In this document: in pieces, positions 1 through 9,321 of the stretch
How positions within the stretch are numbered: position 1 is the first letter of the stretch
How the letters are laid out: each line of letters begins with the position of its first letter
DNA from: an uncultured Eubacteriales bacterium
GTDB taxonomy: Bacteria > Bacillota > Clostridia > Christensenellales > Aristaeellaceae
DNA: 64,000 bases
NCBI GenBank assembly: GCA_902760595.1
Contig: CACWHI010000004.1
Location: 42,922 to 106,921 of the forward strand
Reading direction: 5' to 3'
Translations under genes and position numbers: made by a program
The notes under the pieces: generated by a model
Databases searched by the model: none
Seen by the model: only the letters and a program-made list of their open reading frames with translations
Told to the model about the DNA's origin: nothing

Positions 1-3000
1 ACCCCGTAAGCGATCAGCGCGTTCATGATGTCGTCGCGCGTGCAGATGCACTCCTTCAGCTGAGCTACGCCGTTCATGATCAGGTCCCTCGCGTTGCCCA
101 GCCAGACGTCCGTACCGTGGGACAGGCCCGAAATACGGATCAGCTCCTCCATCGTGGTCGGATGTGTCTCGTCCAGCATGCCGCGCACAAAAGAAGTGCC
201 GAATTCGGGTACGCCCAGCGTACCGGTCGTGCAGTCGATATCCTCCTGCCGCACTCCCAGCGCCGCTGGACTGGAGAAGAGGCTCATCACGTTCTTGTCA
301 TCCAGCGGGATCTGCTTGAAGGGCACGCCCGTCAGCTCCTCCAGCAGATGCATCATGGTCGGATCGTCGTGGCCCAGACAGTCCAGCTTAACCAGCACGT
401 CGTGCATGGAGTTGAAGTCGAAATGCGTCGTCACGATGCCGCACTCGAGGTCGTCCGCGGGATGCTGCACCGCCGTGAACTGGCAGATATCGTAGTTCTT
501 CGGCAGCACCACGATGCCGCCGGGATGCTGGCCGGTAGTGCGCTTGACGCCCACGCAGCCTGCCGCCAGGCGGTCCTTCTCGGCCTCTGATACCGTCTTA
601 TTATGCTCCTCCAGATATTTGAGCACATAGCCGTAGGCAGTCTTCTCCGCCAGCGTGCCGATGGTGCCGGCACGGAACACGGAACCGGTGCCGAAAAGCT
701 CCTCGATATACGCGTGCGCTCTCGGCTGGTACTCTCCCGAAAAGTTCAGGTCAATATCGGGGACCTTATCGCCCTTGAAGCCCAGGAAGACCTCAAAGGG
801 GATATCAAAGCCCTCCTTGCACAGCTTCGTGCCGCAGACGGGGCACTCCTTGTCCGGAAGGTCGACGCCCACGGTATACCCTTTGGGGATATCAAAATAG
901 CCTTTCCGGCATTTCGGGCAGCGGTAATGGGGCGGCAGCGCGTTGACCTCTGTGATGCCCGACATACAGGCGACGAAGGACGAACCGACGCTGCCGCGGC
1001 TGCCGACCAGATAACCGTCGCGCAGGGATTTCTGCACCAGCTTGTTCGCGATGGAATACAAGGTGGCGTAGCCGTAGCCGATGATGGAGCTGAGTTCCTT
1101 TTCGAGCCGCTTCGTGATGATCTCAGGCAGCTCGTCGCCGTACATCTCATGCGCCGTCGACCAGCTCATGGTCTCGATATCATGAGCCGCTTCCTCCCAG
1201 AACGGAGAGAAGGTCTCTTTTCCTTCGGGATGCGGGATGTGCCAGAAGGTCTTTTCGATGCGGTCGGCGATCAGGTTTGTATTGGTCACCACGACCTCAT
1301 ACGCTTTATCGCGTCCCAGATAGCTGAATTCCTCCAGCATTTCGTCCGTGGTATGGAAGTACAGAGGCGGCTGCTGTTCGCAGTCCTTGAAGCCCTGCGC
1401 GTTCTGAATGATGGTGCGGAAGATGGCGTCCTCGGGGTCCAGGAAATGGACGTCTCCCGTCGCGCAGACAGGAATCCCCAGCTTTTCACCCAGCCAGACG
1501 ACCTTACGGTTCATGTCCCGGAGAGCTTCTTCGTCCTCAGCGAGCCCTTCACGCAGCATGAAAGCGTTGTTGCCGATCGGCTGGATCTCGAGATAGTCAT
1601 AGAAACGGGCGATCTTCTTGAGCCTGTCGTCATCTTCCCCCGCGGCTACCGCCTGCATGAGCTCGCCCTCGATGCACGCGGAGCCCACGATCAGCCCCTC
1701 GCGGTACTTCTGCAGGATCGCGCGGGGGACGTGCGGACGCCGCTTGAAATAATTCAGGTGCGACTCCGTGACGATATGGTTGATGTTTTCCACGCCCTTC
1801 TGGGTCGCAGCCAGCAGTACGATGTGCGTGGCGCTGCCCAGGGTGCAGTCATGGGACAGGTCATTCAGGTCATCCAGCGTTTTCGCGCCTTTTTTCTGCG
1901 CCTCGTCCAGCATGATCGCCAGGCAGTGCGCCGTAGCGGTCGCGTCGTTCACGGCGCGGTGCGCGTCCTTGAGCGACACGCCCAGCTTCTTGCATACGGA
2001 ACCAAGCTTATGGGATTTCATTTCCGGATACAGCTTCCTGGCGAAGCTCAGCGTATCCAGCACAGTGCCGTCAAAGGTCTTGCCGACGCGCTTCAGCTCG
2101 TTGCGCAGGATCGACACGTCGAATTTCGCGTTGTGCGCCGCCACCGGGCAATCCCCGATGAAGGCCATGATCTGCGGCAACACGTCGGCCGCCAGTGGGG
2201 CGCTCATGACCTCCTGGTCGGTGATATGCGTCAGGTCCTTGATCTTCTGCGGCAGCGGGAACCCGGGATTGATGAACAGGTCGATCGAGTCCACGATCTG
2301 CCCATGCGCCAGCTTGGCGGCGCCGAACTCGATCATCCGGTCTTTTCGGGTATTGAGGCCGGTGGTTTCAAAGTCGAGCACGACGATGGTATCGTCGATA
2401 TCCTGACCCTTCGGCGCTTCGACGATAGCCTCGTCGTCGGTCAGGTACGCTTCCACGCCGGGGATCAGCTTGACGTTATACTTTTTGGAAGCGTTGTACG
2501 CTTCCGGGTATGACTGGACAACGCCATGATCGGTGACCGCCATGGCGGTGTGGCCCCATTTAGCCGCCCGCGCCATCAGGTCCGAGATGGAACTGATCGC
2601 GTCCATGGTGCTCATGTTGGTATGAAGATGCAGCTCGACGCGCTTCTTCTCCGCGTTATCCATGCGCTGCGGCAGCTCGGCGGGCATAATGTCATCCGCC
2701 ATCAGCACGGCTTCCTTCAGGAAGTTATCGAACTGCATCGCGCCGCGGACCAGTACGCCGGTCCCGGGCGAAAGCTGCTTCACGATCGCCTCCGCGGCCT
2801 TCTTTTCTTCCGCGTTGATCGGCGGCTCATCCTCCGCCAGCGGTCCCCTGTGCTGACGCTGGCGATAATTCAGGAACATCTTGCATTTGACCGAGCTTGT
2901 GAAGTCCGTGATACCGAAGGTCACCAGCAGCGTCGCGCCGCCGGACACCTCACGTGTCTCCACGCTCAGGATCTTTCCGCGGATGACCACGCGGCCGCTT

Positions 3001-3641
3001 TCCTGATTCAGGCCGTCGATGGGCACAGGCGGCGCGGTGATGACCCGCCCGCGGATGGTGGGCGTCACCTGCTTCTGGGGCTGCTGTTTGACCGTGGACG
3101 CGAACAGCTTTTCCTCTTCGATGACGCGCGCCTCCAGCTCTTCCTGAATACGGCGTTCGTTCTCCCCCGCGATATCCACGGTGACCGGCGGTTTGAAGCG
3201 GTAGATGTCATCGACCGCCTGGCTCAGGCGATCCATCACATCTTTCTGCCCAAAAAAGTCCTGGGCAAACACGTCCGGAACCTCCAGGCACAGCTTATCG
3301 CCGTCCATACGCATGTTCAGCCAGCGCCTCCAGCCCTGGGTCTGGGGGTATTCCCGCGTCAGGTAATCCAGCACCGGCTTTCCGTAGGACATGGGGTCCG
3401 CCCTGAACGCGTCCGCCAGAGCCGGAGAAGCGATACGCAAAGAGATGCGCATATTCTGGAAAATACTCTCCAGCAGCGCTTTGATGCGGACGAAATCATC
3501 CTGCCCGAGCAGCTGTCCGGACAGGAAGGAGATCACCGCGTGATTCTCCGCTTTATTAAAATATACCCGCTCAATCGACAGATCGTTCTTGGTCGAAGGG
3601 ATCTTGCGATTGATTTCCTGGAGCAGTTCAGCCTTTGTCAT
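1..3641 (-). CDS. polC: DNA polymerase III PolC-type alpha subunit (3' end cut by window edge)
   Basis: Gram-positive replicative polymerase with built-in proofreading. The reading frame is open from an ATG at 3641 to the window edge, giving about 1213 of the usual 1400-1450 residues, so only the last part of the C-terminus is missing. In order: N-terminal domain, OB fold (about 215-300), PHP domain starting with VELHLHTNMS (about 333), the inserted 3'-5' exonuclease with DFETTG (about 420), resuming PHP/polymerase, a four-cysteine cluster (CPKC...CPVC), then the palm motif DIDLNFSGEYQ (about 961) that carries the catalytic aspartates, and the family motif ECICTRDDIM at the edge. The start overlaps the ispG stop by 14 bases, so it is the last gene seen of the frr-ispG operon. 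The identification is secure; only the end is unseen. Confidence 0.97.
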   Translation of the reverse strand, partial: MTKAELLQEINRKIPSTKNDLSIERVYFNKAENHAVISFLSGQLLGQDDFVRIKALLESIFQNMRISLRIASPALADAFRADPMSYGKPVLDYLTREYPQTQGWRRWLNMRMDGDKLCLEVPDVFAQDFFGQKDVMDRLSQAVDDIYRFKPPVTVDIAGENERRIQEELEARVIEEEKLFASTVKQQPQKQVTPTIRGRVITAPPVPIDGLNQESGRVVIRGKILSVETREVSGGATLLVTFGITDFTSSVKCKMFLNYRQRQHRGPLAEDEPPINAEEKKAAEAIVKQLSPGTGVLVRGAMQFDNFLKEAVLMADDIMPAELPQRMDNAEKKRVELHLHTNMSTMDAISSISDLMARAAKWGHTAMAVTDHGVVQSYPEAYNASKKYNVKLIPGVEAYLTDDEAIVEAPKGQDIDDTIVVLDFETTGLNTRKDRMIEFGAAKLAHGQIVDSIDLFINPGFPLPQKIKDLTHITDQEVMSAPLAADVLPQIMAFIGDCPVAAHNAKFDVSILRNELKRVGKTFDGTVLDTLSFARKLYPEMKSHKLGSVCKKLGVSLKDAHRAVNDATATAHCLAIMLDEAQKKGAKTLDDLNDLSHDCTLGSATHIVLLAATQKGVENINHIVTESHLNYFKRRPHVPRAILQKYREGLIVGSACIEGELMQAVAAGEDDDRLKKIARFYDYLEIQPIGNNAFMLREGLAEDEEALRDMNRKVVWLGEKLGIPVCATGDVHFLDPEDAIFRTIIQNAQGFKDCEQQPPLYFHTTDEMLEEFSYLGRDKAYEVVVTNTNLIADRIEKTFWHIPHPEGKETFSPFWEEAAHDIETMSWSTAHEMYGDELPEIITKRLEKELSSIIGYGYATLYSIANKLVQKSLRDGYLVGSRGSVGSSFVACMSGITEVNALPPHYRCPKCRKGYFDIPKGYTVGVDLPDKECPVCGTKLCKEGFDIPFEVFLGFKGDKVPDIDLNFSGEYQPRAHAYIEELFGTGSVFRAGTIGTLAEKTAYGYVLKYLEEHNKTVSEAEKDRLAAGCVGVKRTTGQHPGGIVVLPKNYDICQFTAVQHPADDLECGIVTTHFDFNSMHDVLVKLDCLGHDDPTMMHLLEELTGVPFKQIPLDDKNVMSLFSSPAALGVRQEDIDCTTGTLGVPEFGTSFVRGMLDETHPTTMEELIRISGLSHGTDVWLGNARDLIMNGVAQLKECICTRDDIMNALIAYG

Positions 3642-4674
3642 CCAGATATTCCCTGATCACGCGCTGCGTTTCCCCGATAATGTCACCGCGGAGCGTACGC
3701 ACGTATTGTCCTTTGATATACAGAGCGGCGCAGTCGTCTCCGCCGCAGAGCGCGATGTCCTTGTCCCGCGCCTCGCCCGGCCCGTTGACCACGCAGCCCA
3801 TCACTGCCACGCTCAGGTCCGCGTCGACATCCGCGAGCGCCGCCTGCAGCTCGCGGGAGATCTGTTCGACGTTCACCCGCGTCCTGCCGCACGTAGGGCA
3901 GGACGTCCACCGGATGCCGCGGCGCAGGCCCAGCGCCCTGAGGATCTCTAAAGCGGCCGCCGGCTCGCGTACCGGATCGCCGGTCAGGGAGACGCGCACC
4001 GTGTCGCCGATGCCGTCCAGCAGCAGCGCGCCGATCCCGATCGCGGACTTCACCGTGCCTTCGCCCGGCAGTCCCGCTTCGGTCACCCCGACATGGAGCG
4101 GATAGTCGCACAGCCTGTCGATCATGCGGTACGCTTCCACGGTCAGCCGCACGTCGCTGGCCTTCAGGGACAGTACGATATCGTCAAAGCCCTCGCGTTC
4201 GAGCATCCGTGCGTGGTTCAGCGCGCTTTCGCACATCCCCTCTGCCGTGACGCCGCCATGCTTTTCCAGGATCTCCTTTTCGATGGAGCCGGTATTGACG
4301 CCGATACGGACAGGGATATGATGGCGTTTCAGGCAGTCCGCGACCATGCGCACCTTGTCCTCCCCGCCGATATTTCCCGGATTGATCCGCAGCTTGGAGA
4401 TCCCGTTTTCCACCGCGCCGACCGCCAGCCGCGCGTCAAAATGGATGTCCGCGCACAGTGGCACCGGGCTCAGATCCACCAGCTGCCGGACCGCCGCGAC
4501 ACAGGCCTCATTGTATACCGACACGCGCACCAGATCGCACCCGGCTTCCGCCAGCTGGCGGATCTGGGCGATCGTAGACTCTACATCCTCCGTCCGGGTA
4601 TTCGTCATGGACTGTACGGAAACCGGCGCGCCGCCCCCGATCTGGAGTTTTCCCGCAAATACGGCTCTTTTCAT
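3628..4674 (-). CDS. ispG: 4-hydroxy-3-methylbut-2-en-1-yl diphosphate synthase (IspG/GcpE)
   Basis: Cytosolic [4Fe-4S] enzyme of the MEP isoprenoid pathway that converts MEcPP to HMBPP. It is 348 residues, the normal size of the short bacterial form. The N-terminal TIM-barrel half contains VSVQSMTNT and RINPGNIG. The C-terminal half holds the iron-sulfur ligands: Cys259 and Cys262 in SCPTCGRT, Cys294 in VMGCVVNGPGEA, and Glu301 seven residues later, the spacing of the E. coli ligands. It overlaps rseP by four bases (ATGA) and polC by 14 bases, so translation of the three is probably coupled. The start has a GGGGTGG ribosome binding site. Along with dxr, ispDF and ispE it places four of the MEP pathway genes in this window. 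Confidence 0.97.
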   Translation of the reverse strand: MKRAVFAGKLQIGGGAPVSVQSMTNTRTEDVESTIAQIRQLAEAGCDLVRVSVYNEACVAAVRQLVDLSPVPLCADIHFDARLAVGAVENGISKLRINPGNIGGEDKVRMVADCLKRHHIPVRIGVNTGSIEKEILEKHGGVTAEGMCESALNHARMLEREGFDDIVLSLKASDVRLTVEAYRMIDRLCDYPLHVGVTEAGLPGEGTVKSAIGIGALLLDGIGDTVRVSLTGDPVREPAAALEILRALGLRRGIRWTSCPTCGRTRVNVEQISRELQAALADVDADLSVAVMGCVVNGPGEARDKDIALCGGDDCAALYIKGQYVRTLRGDIIGETQRVIREYLDDKG

Positions 4675-5774
4675 CTTCCACCCCTGAAAATACTGGCGAT
4701 ATCCTGAAAGGTCAGCAGCACGAACAGTGCGAGCAGCGCCGCGAACCCGGCCAGCTTGATATAAGCCTCCGCCTTGCGCGACAGCGGCTTCCGCCGAATG
4801 GCTTCCACCAGCAGCAGGATGATCTGCGCGCCGTCCAGCCCGGGAATGGGCAGCAGGTTGACCAGGCCCAGGTTGACCGAAATAAAGATCAGCAGGAGGA
4901 TATAGGCCTCCGCGCCGTTCTGCTGGGTCTCCTGCGCCACGAGCCGGACCACGCCCACAGGCCCCGACATGTCGTTAAGCCCGGCCCGGCCACTGAAAAT
5001 CATGCCGAGGGAATCAATGATCAGTCCGCCTTCGCGCACGCACAGCTGCGCGGAGAGACTGACAGACTGCAGGAAGTCAGGCTGAAGCTTCTTCTCCTCC
5101 AACACCTGCAGCGAGATCGTGATGCCGATCAGAAGCCTGCCGGAGCTGTCCGGCTGCGGAGTGACCGTGAGCGTCTTTTCCTCGCCGCCGCGTTCGACCA
5201 CGATTTCCAGCGGCGTCTGGTCTTTCCCGTACTTATTGACGAGATCGGCGAACTTATAGTTCTGTCCGTCGGCAGACCTTCCCGCGGCGTCCTCGCCGTT
5301 CACCTGCCTGAGGATGTCCAGTGCCTGAAAACCGGCCTGGTCGGCCGCGCTGCCGGGATTGACGGACTGCACCTGCACATAGTCCCCGAAGGTCACGCTG
5401 GTAACGCCGCCGATCCAGTAAAAGCCCAGCCCCACCAGGAAGGCCAGCACAAAATTCATGCAAGGCCCCATGAAAACCGTGATCAGCCGCTTCCATACGG
5501 GGAAGCCTCGCATGGCGCGCGGATCCTCGTCCGCCTTCTCGTCGGGATCGTCCTCGCCGTAAAAGGCGCAGTAGCCGCCGGCGGGGATCAGCCGGAGCGT
5601 AAATACGGTCTCATACTTTTTGCTTTTCCACTGCAGGAGCTGCGGCCCAAAGCCAATAGCATACTCGCGCACGGGGATTCCCGTCATACGGGCCGCAATG
5701 AAGTGCCCCCATTCATGCACAGTGACCATGATGCCCAGCATCAGGAGGGCAAGAAGGATGTAGATGATACTCAT
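4671..5774 (-). CDS. rseP: RIP metalloprotease RseP (site-2 protease)
   Basis: Intramembrane zinc protease that cleaves membrane-bound anti-sigma factors and leftover signal peptides. The 367-residue protein begins with a membrane segment carrying the HEWGH zinc motif (His20, Glu21, His24), then a second membrane segment, a PDZ-like domain around 125-200 in the extracytoplasmic loop, and C-terminal membrane segments with NLLPIPGLDG (306-315), which supplies the third zinc ligand. It overlaps dxr and ispG by four bases each. The dxr-rseP-ispG order is common in Firmicutes and reflects shared envelope and isoprenoid supply. Confidence 0.96.
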   Translation of the reverse strand: MSIIYILLALLMLGIMVTVHEWGHFIAARMTGIPVREYAIGFGPQLLQWKSKKYETVFTLRLIPAGGYCAFYGEDDPDEKADEDPRAMRGFPVWKRLITVFMGPCMNFVLAFLVGLGFYWIGGVTSVTFGDYVQVQSVNPGSAADQAGFQALDILRQVNGEDAAGRSADGQNYKFADLVNKYGKDQTPLEIVVERGGEEKTLTVTPQPDSSGRLLIGITISLQVLEEKKLQPDFLQSVSLSAQLCVREGGLIIDSLGMIFSGRAGLNDMSGPVGVVRLVAQETQQNGAEAYILLLIFISVNLGLVNLLPIPGLDGAQIILLLVEAIRRKPLSRKAEAYIKLAGFAALLALFVLLTFQDIASIFRGGR

Positions 5775-6934
5775 GCTTCCACCTGTTCAAGTATTTCTTT
5801 CGCTACGGCGCGCGCCTGCCTGTCGGCCTCCAGGACCGCTTCGAGGCTGCCGGCATCCGGCGCGCCGAGACGGGCCAGCGTTTCCGATACGACCCGGTAT
5901 ACCTTTCCCATCCGGATACGGTCCGCGAGGAAGGCCTGGGCGGCGACCTCGTTGGCCGCGTTCAGGACCGCGCAGGCGGCGCCACCCATTCCGAGCGCCT
6001 CATACGCCAGCTTCAGCGCGGGGAACCTCTGCGGATCCTGGGCTTCAAAGGTGAGCTGCGCCAGCGCGGCAAAGTCAGGCTGCGGCACACCGCTGTTCAA
6101 CCGCTCGGGGTATGTCATAGCATAGAGAATCGGCACGCGCATATCCGGCACGCCGAGCTGAGCCAGCACGGCTCCGTCTTCAAAGCCGATCATCGAATGC
6201 ACCACGCTCTGAGGATGCACCAGGACCTGGATCTGCTCCGGGGCCACGTCAAACAGCCACTTCGCCTCAATGATCTCCAGCGCCTTATTGAACATGGACG
6301 CGGAATCGACGGTGATCTTGCTGCCCATGCTCCAGGTCGGGTGTTTGAGCGCCTGGGCGCAGTCAGCCGCGTCGATCTCCGCTTTGGCCCAGGTGCGGAA
6401 GGGTCCGCCCGAGGCCGTCAGATAGATCTTTGATACTCTGTTGGGGCCTGCCGCCTGCAGGCACTGCCAGATGGCGCTGTGCTCGCTGTCTACGGGGATC
6501 AGGGTCGGCTGGCCGTTCTCCTCCCGGCAGGCGTTCATGACCAGGCTGCCGCCCGCCACCAGCGTTTCCTTATTGGCCAGCAGGATCCGTTTTCCGGCCT
6601 TGCGGCCCGCCAGGGTCGCGCGAAGGCCGGCCACGCCCACCACCGCGACCATCAGGTCGTCGGCGTCGCAATCCTCGGCCACACGCTCCAGCTGGTCCGC
6701 CGCGTAGAAGCGACAGAAGGAAATATCCTCCGGCGGCACGGTCACCGGCTTGCCGCCCGTCAGGCAGGCGATCTGCGGCCTGAACTGCCGGATCTGCTCG
6801 AACAGCAGCCCCGCGTTGGAATGCGCCGTAAGCGCCGTCACCCGAAAGCGTTCCGGATGCCTGGCGCATTCGTCCAGCGTCTGCCGGCCGATTGAGCCGG
6901 TCGAGCCCAGGACCGCGATTTTTCTCAAACTCAT
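5771..6934 (-). CDS. dxr: 1-deoxy-D-xylulose 5-phosphate reductoisomerase
   Basis: NADPH-dependent enzyme making MEP from DXP, the committed step of the pathway. I place the start at the ATG at 6934, giving 387 residues, because the frame upstream of it overlaps cdsA and lacks homology-like content, while MSLRKIAVLGSTGSIG starts the NADPH-binding Rossmann fold directly. Further motifs are LTASGGPFR, the metal/substrate segment VDSEHSAIWQ and HPQSVVHSMI. The start lies 7 bases after the cdsA stop and the end overlaps rseP by four bases. Confidence 0.96.
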   Translation of the reverse strand: MSLRKIAVLGSTGSIGRQTLDECARHPERFRVTALTAHSNAGLLFEQIRQFRPQIACLTGGKPVTVPPEDISFCRFYAADQLERVAEDCDADDLMVAVVGVAGLRATLAGRKAGKRILLANKETLVAGGSLVMNACREENGQPTLIPVDSEHSAIWQCLQAAGPNRVSKIYLTASGGPFRTWAKAEIDAADCAQALKHPTWSMGSKITVDSASMFNKALEIIEAKWLFDVAPEQIQVLVHPQSVVHSMIGFEDGAVLAQLGVPDMRVPILYAMTYPERLNSGVPQPDFAALAQLTFEAQDPQRFPALKLAYEALGMGGAACAVLNAANEVAAQAFLADRIRMGKVYRVVSETLARLGAPDAGSLEAVLEADRQARAVAKEILEQVEA

Positions 6935-6941
6935 AGAACTA

Positions 6942-7763
6942 TTACACTCCCGCCAGACTGGCACTATACATCAGCGAATACAGATATACGACGAGCGTCG
7001 CGAAGAAAACGCTGTCCAGCCGGTCCATCATGCCGCCGTGGCCCGGGAAGATGTGGCTGAAATCCTTGATGCCGCAGTGCCGTTTTTCCAACGACGCGAA
7101 CAGGTCCCCGATCTGGCCGAGGATGCCGCCGATCAGGCCGACGACGGCCGCATGCCAGATGGGCGGCATTTCGGTAAACATGGCGTAGATCAGGTGCAGC
7201 ACCAGCGCGAACACGACGCTGCCCGCCAGACCGCCCAGAGCGCCTTCGACCGTCTTGTTCGGGCTGACGCGGGGACAGAACGGACGTTTGCCCCACTTGC
7301 GGCCTACAAACAGCGCCATCGTGTCGCCCATCAGCGGGATCCCGAAGGAGAGCAGGATGAAATACGTCTGCATCAGGCGGTTCTCATACTGCTGGAAGCT
7401 CAGCATGCACATGCCGGGCAGCAGCACGGAAAACAGCGGCAGGCAGGAGAACATCAGGTCGTACAGCGACGGCTCTTTCCTGAACAGCACATTGCCGCAG
7501 GTCAGCACACAGGCGCAGCCCATCAGCAACAGCACCATATAGCTCTGTTTATAAATAATGAAGGCGGGAATGCTGATGCACACGCACATCCACACGGGCC
7601 ATTCCACAGGGCGGTTTCCCGCGTTCTTCATCGCGCGGAACACTTCATAAATGCACAGGCAGAGGGAGATCATGAACAGGACGGCAAATACCCAGCCGCC
7701 CATGCTGACCGCAAAGCTCAGCAGGGCGATCAGCCCAGCGCCTGTCAGGATGCGCGTCATCAT
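6942..7763 (-). CDS. cdsA: phosphatidate cytidylyltransferase (CDP-diglyceride synthase)
   Basis: Integral membrane enzyme that makes CDP-diacylglycerol from phosphatidate and CTP, the precursor of most phospholipids. The 273-residue sequence is strongly hydrophobic with about eight membrane segments. The family signature lies near the C-terminus: SLEKRHCGIKDFSHIFPGHG followed by GMMDRLDS. The stop of uppS overlaps the start (two adjacent ATGs at 7763 and 7760 are both possible). The uppS-cdsA-dxr-rseP order is a common bacterial envelope cluster. Confidence 0.96.
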   Translation of the reverse strand: MMTRILTGAGLIALLSFAVSMGGWVFAVLFMISLCLCIYEVFRAMKNAGNRPVEWPVWMCVCISIPAFIIYKQSYMVLLLMGCACVLTCGNVLFRKEPSLYDLMFSCLPLFSVLLPGMCMLSFQQYENRLMQTYFILLSFGIPLMGDTMALFVGRKWGKRPFCPRVSPNKTVEGALGGLAGSVVFALVLHLIYAMFTEMPPIWHAAVVGLIGGILGQIGDLFASLEKRHCGIKDFSHIFPGHGGMMDRLDSVFFATLVVYLYSLMYSASLAGV

Positions 7764-8473
7764 GCCTTTCTCCCTCCATATCTCCGGTCGCGCTGCTGGT
7801 ACAGCTCCAATGCTTTATGGTAATCCTCCAGCGTAAAGTCCGGCCAGAGTGTGGACGGGAACTCAAACTCCGCGTAGGAGCACTGCCACAGCAGAAAACC
7901 GCTGAGCCGCTGTTCCCCGCTGGTACGGATCAGCAGATCCACGTCCGGCAGTCCGGCGGTATACAGTTCACGACTGAACGCGTCGTCATCGATGTCCTCG
8001 ACGCTCAGCTGGCCGTCCCTGACCTTCTGCGCCAGGCTGCGCGCCGCGCGCACGATCTCCGCGCGACCGCCGTAGTTCAGCGCGATGCACAGGTTCAGGC
8101 CGGTATTGTTCTTCGTACGCTCCTCCGCGCGGATCACCGCGTCGCGCTGCGGCTCCGGCAGCCCCTGCTTGTCGCCCAGGATGCGGATGCACACGTTTTT
8201 CTCGTCCAGCTCGTCGATCTCAGAAGCAAAATACCTGAGCAGCAGCGACATCAGCGCGCTGACCTCTTTCTCGCTCCTGCGCCAGTTTTCCGTGGAAAAG
8301 GCATAGATCGACAGCGTATTGATACCGATGTCGCTGCTCTCGCGGATGATATCGCGCAGCGATTCGACACCCGCCTGGTGTCCGAGCGCGATCTGGAGCT
8401 TGTGCTGCTGCGCCCAGCGCCCGTTTCCATCCATGATGATGGCTACATGCTTTGGCAAGCCTTCTGGATTCAT
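7760..8473 (-). CDS. uppS: isoprenyl transferase (undecaprenyl diphosphate synthase)
   Basis: Cis-prenyltransferase that builds the undecaprenyl diphosphate carrier lipid for peptidoglycan from FPP and IPP. The 237 residues are the standard length. Motifs run in order: HVAIIMDGNGRWA with the catalytic Asp, LSIYAFSTENW, then ALNYGGRAEIVRAA and PDVDLLIRTSGEQRLSGFLLWQ near the C-terminus. The start has GGGAAGG upstream and overlaps the preceding small ORF by four bases. It consumes the isoprenoid units made by the MEP enzymes in the same operon. Confidence 0.97.
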   Translation of the reverse strand: MNPEGLPKHVAIIMDGNGRWAQQHKLQIALGHQAGVESLRDIIRESSDIGINTLSIYAFSTENWRRSEKEVSALMSLLLRYFASEIDELDEKNVCIRILGDKQGLPEPQRDAVIRAEERTKNNTGLNLCIALNYGGRAEIVRAARSLAQKVRDGQLSVEDIDDDAFSRELYTAGLPDVDLLIRTSGEQRLSGFLLWQCSYAEFEFPSTLWPDFTLEDYHKALELYQQRDRRYGGRKA

Positions 8474-8694
8474 CGTTTTCCTTCCCGCGGTTCCTCTGTC
8501 ATTGACAGAACAGGGAAGCTGGCATACGTCAGCTCCCCCTGTTCAAACCGCACGGCATAGTCCTGATAGATTTTTGTCTGCGCAGGCGTATGGCTGAAGG
8601 GCGTGCTCGTCTTGCGCAGGGTATAGGTAATCCCCGCTTTGCGCAGTTCCTCCTGTGCCGCCTGCAGCGTCAGACCGGTCAGTTCCGGAAGCAT
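8470..8694 (-). CDS. small protein with a single PASTA-like repeat
   Basis: A 74-residue ORF squeezed between frr and uppS with four-base overlaps at both ends and a GGAGG site inside the frr end, so it is almost certainly translated. The N-terminal part, LPELTGLTLQAAQEELRKAG, looks like one PASTA repeat (Pro...Gly-x-x-x-x-x-Ala...Leu...Gly), the module that binds muropeptides or acts as a spacer in PBPs and Ser/Thr kinases. No signal peptide or membrane segment is seen, which is unusual for PASTA. The rest has no recognisable family. Function unknown; the similarity is by eye and modest. Confidence 0.75.
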   Translation of the reverse strand: MLPELTGLTLQAAQEELRKAGITYTLRKTSTPFSHTPAQTKIYQDYAVRFEQGELTYASFPVLSMTEEPREGKR

Positions 8695-9254
8695 CAGACC
8701 TCCATGATCTCCTTTTCCTTATCAGCGGCGATCTTGTCGATCTCCTTGATAAAGTTGTCGGTCACCTTCTGCAGATCCTTTTCCGCCTTGGACTGGTCGT
8801 CCTCGGTGATCTCACTGTCCTTCTTGAGCTTCTTGATGGCCTCCATCGCGTCGCGGCGCACGCCGCGGACGGCTACCTTGGCCTCCTCAGCGCCCTTGCG
8901 GACGACCTTGGTCAGTTCTTTTCTGCGCTCCTCGTTGAGCTCCGGCACCACGAGGCGGATGATCTTGCCGTCGTTCGAGGGGTTCAGGCCCAGGTCGCTC
9001 TTCTGGATCGCCTTTTCCACCAGGCTGATCGCCTTCGGATCCCACAGAGAGATAGTCAGCAGGCGGGGTTCCGGCGCCATGACGTTGCCCATCTGCTTGA
9101 GAGGCGTCGGCGTGCCGTAATAGTCCACCATGATGCGGTCCAGGATCTGGGGATTGGCCCTGCCAGCCCGCAGAGAGAGCATATCGCGCTTGTAGAATTC
9201 CTGGGTCTTCGTCATTTTTTCCTTTGCCTGGGACATCACATTATCGATCGCCAT
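8694..9254 (-). CDS. frr: ribosome recycling factor
   Basis: Releases ribosomes from mRNA after termination together with EF-G. At 186 residues it has the normal length and the family pattern: N-terminal helix with SLRAGRANPQILDRI, the central domain VDYYGTPTPLKQMGNV, and the long C-terminal helices ending KIAADKEKEIMEV. A strong GAGGAGGG site precedes the ATG at 9254. It is the first gene of the operon and has its own sigma-A-type promoter. In many Firmicutes pyrH, tsf and rpsB sit just upstream; here they do not. Confidence 0.97.
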   Translation of the reverse strand: MAIDNVMSQAKEKMTKTQEFYKRDMLSLRAGRANPQILDRIMVDYYGTPTPLKQMGNVMAPEPRLLTISLWDPKAISLVEKAIQKSDLGLNPSNDGKIIRLVVPELNEERRKELTKVVRKGAEEAKVAVRGVRRDAMEAIKKLKKDSEITEDDQSKAEKDLQKVTDNFIKEIDKIAADKEKEIMEV

Positions 9255-9284
9255 GGTTTTGCCCTCCTCAATTAATTCTTGCCC

Positions 9285-9313
9285 ATTGTACTATTAAATC
9301 ATCAATAATTCAA
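9285..9313 (-). promoter_or_regulatory. sigma-A-type promoter of the frr operon
   Basis: On the minus strand TTGAAT (9313-9308) and TACAAT (9290-9285) are separated by exactly 17 bases, with the frr ribosome binding site (GAGGAGGG, 9262-9269) downstream. The -35 begins only 9 bases past the end of the NlpC/P60-like gene, so transcription from upstream may also enter. Confidence 0.7.
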
Positions 9314-9321
9314 GGCGGTCC

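Noticed and set aside
603..2513. A 636-codon open frame on the plus strand
   Set aside because: It lies wholly antisense to polC, whose minus-strand translation matches all PolC domains. High GC with biased third positions keeps the opposite strand open.
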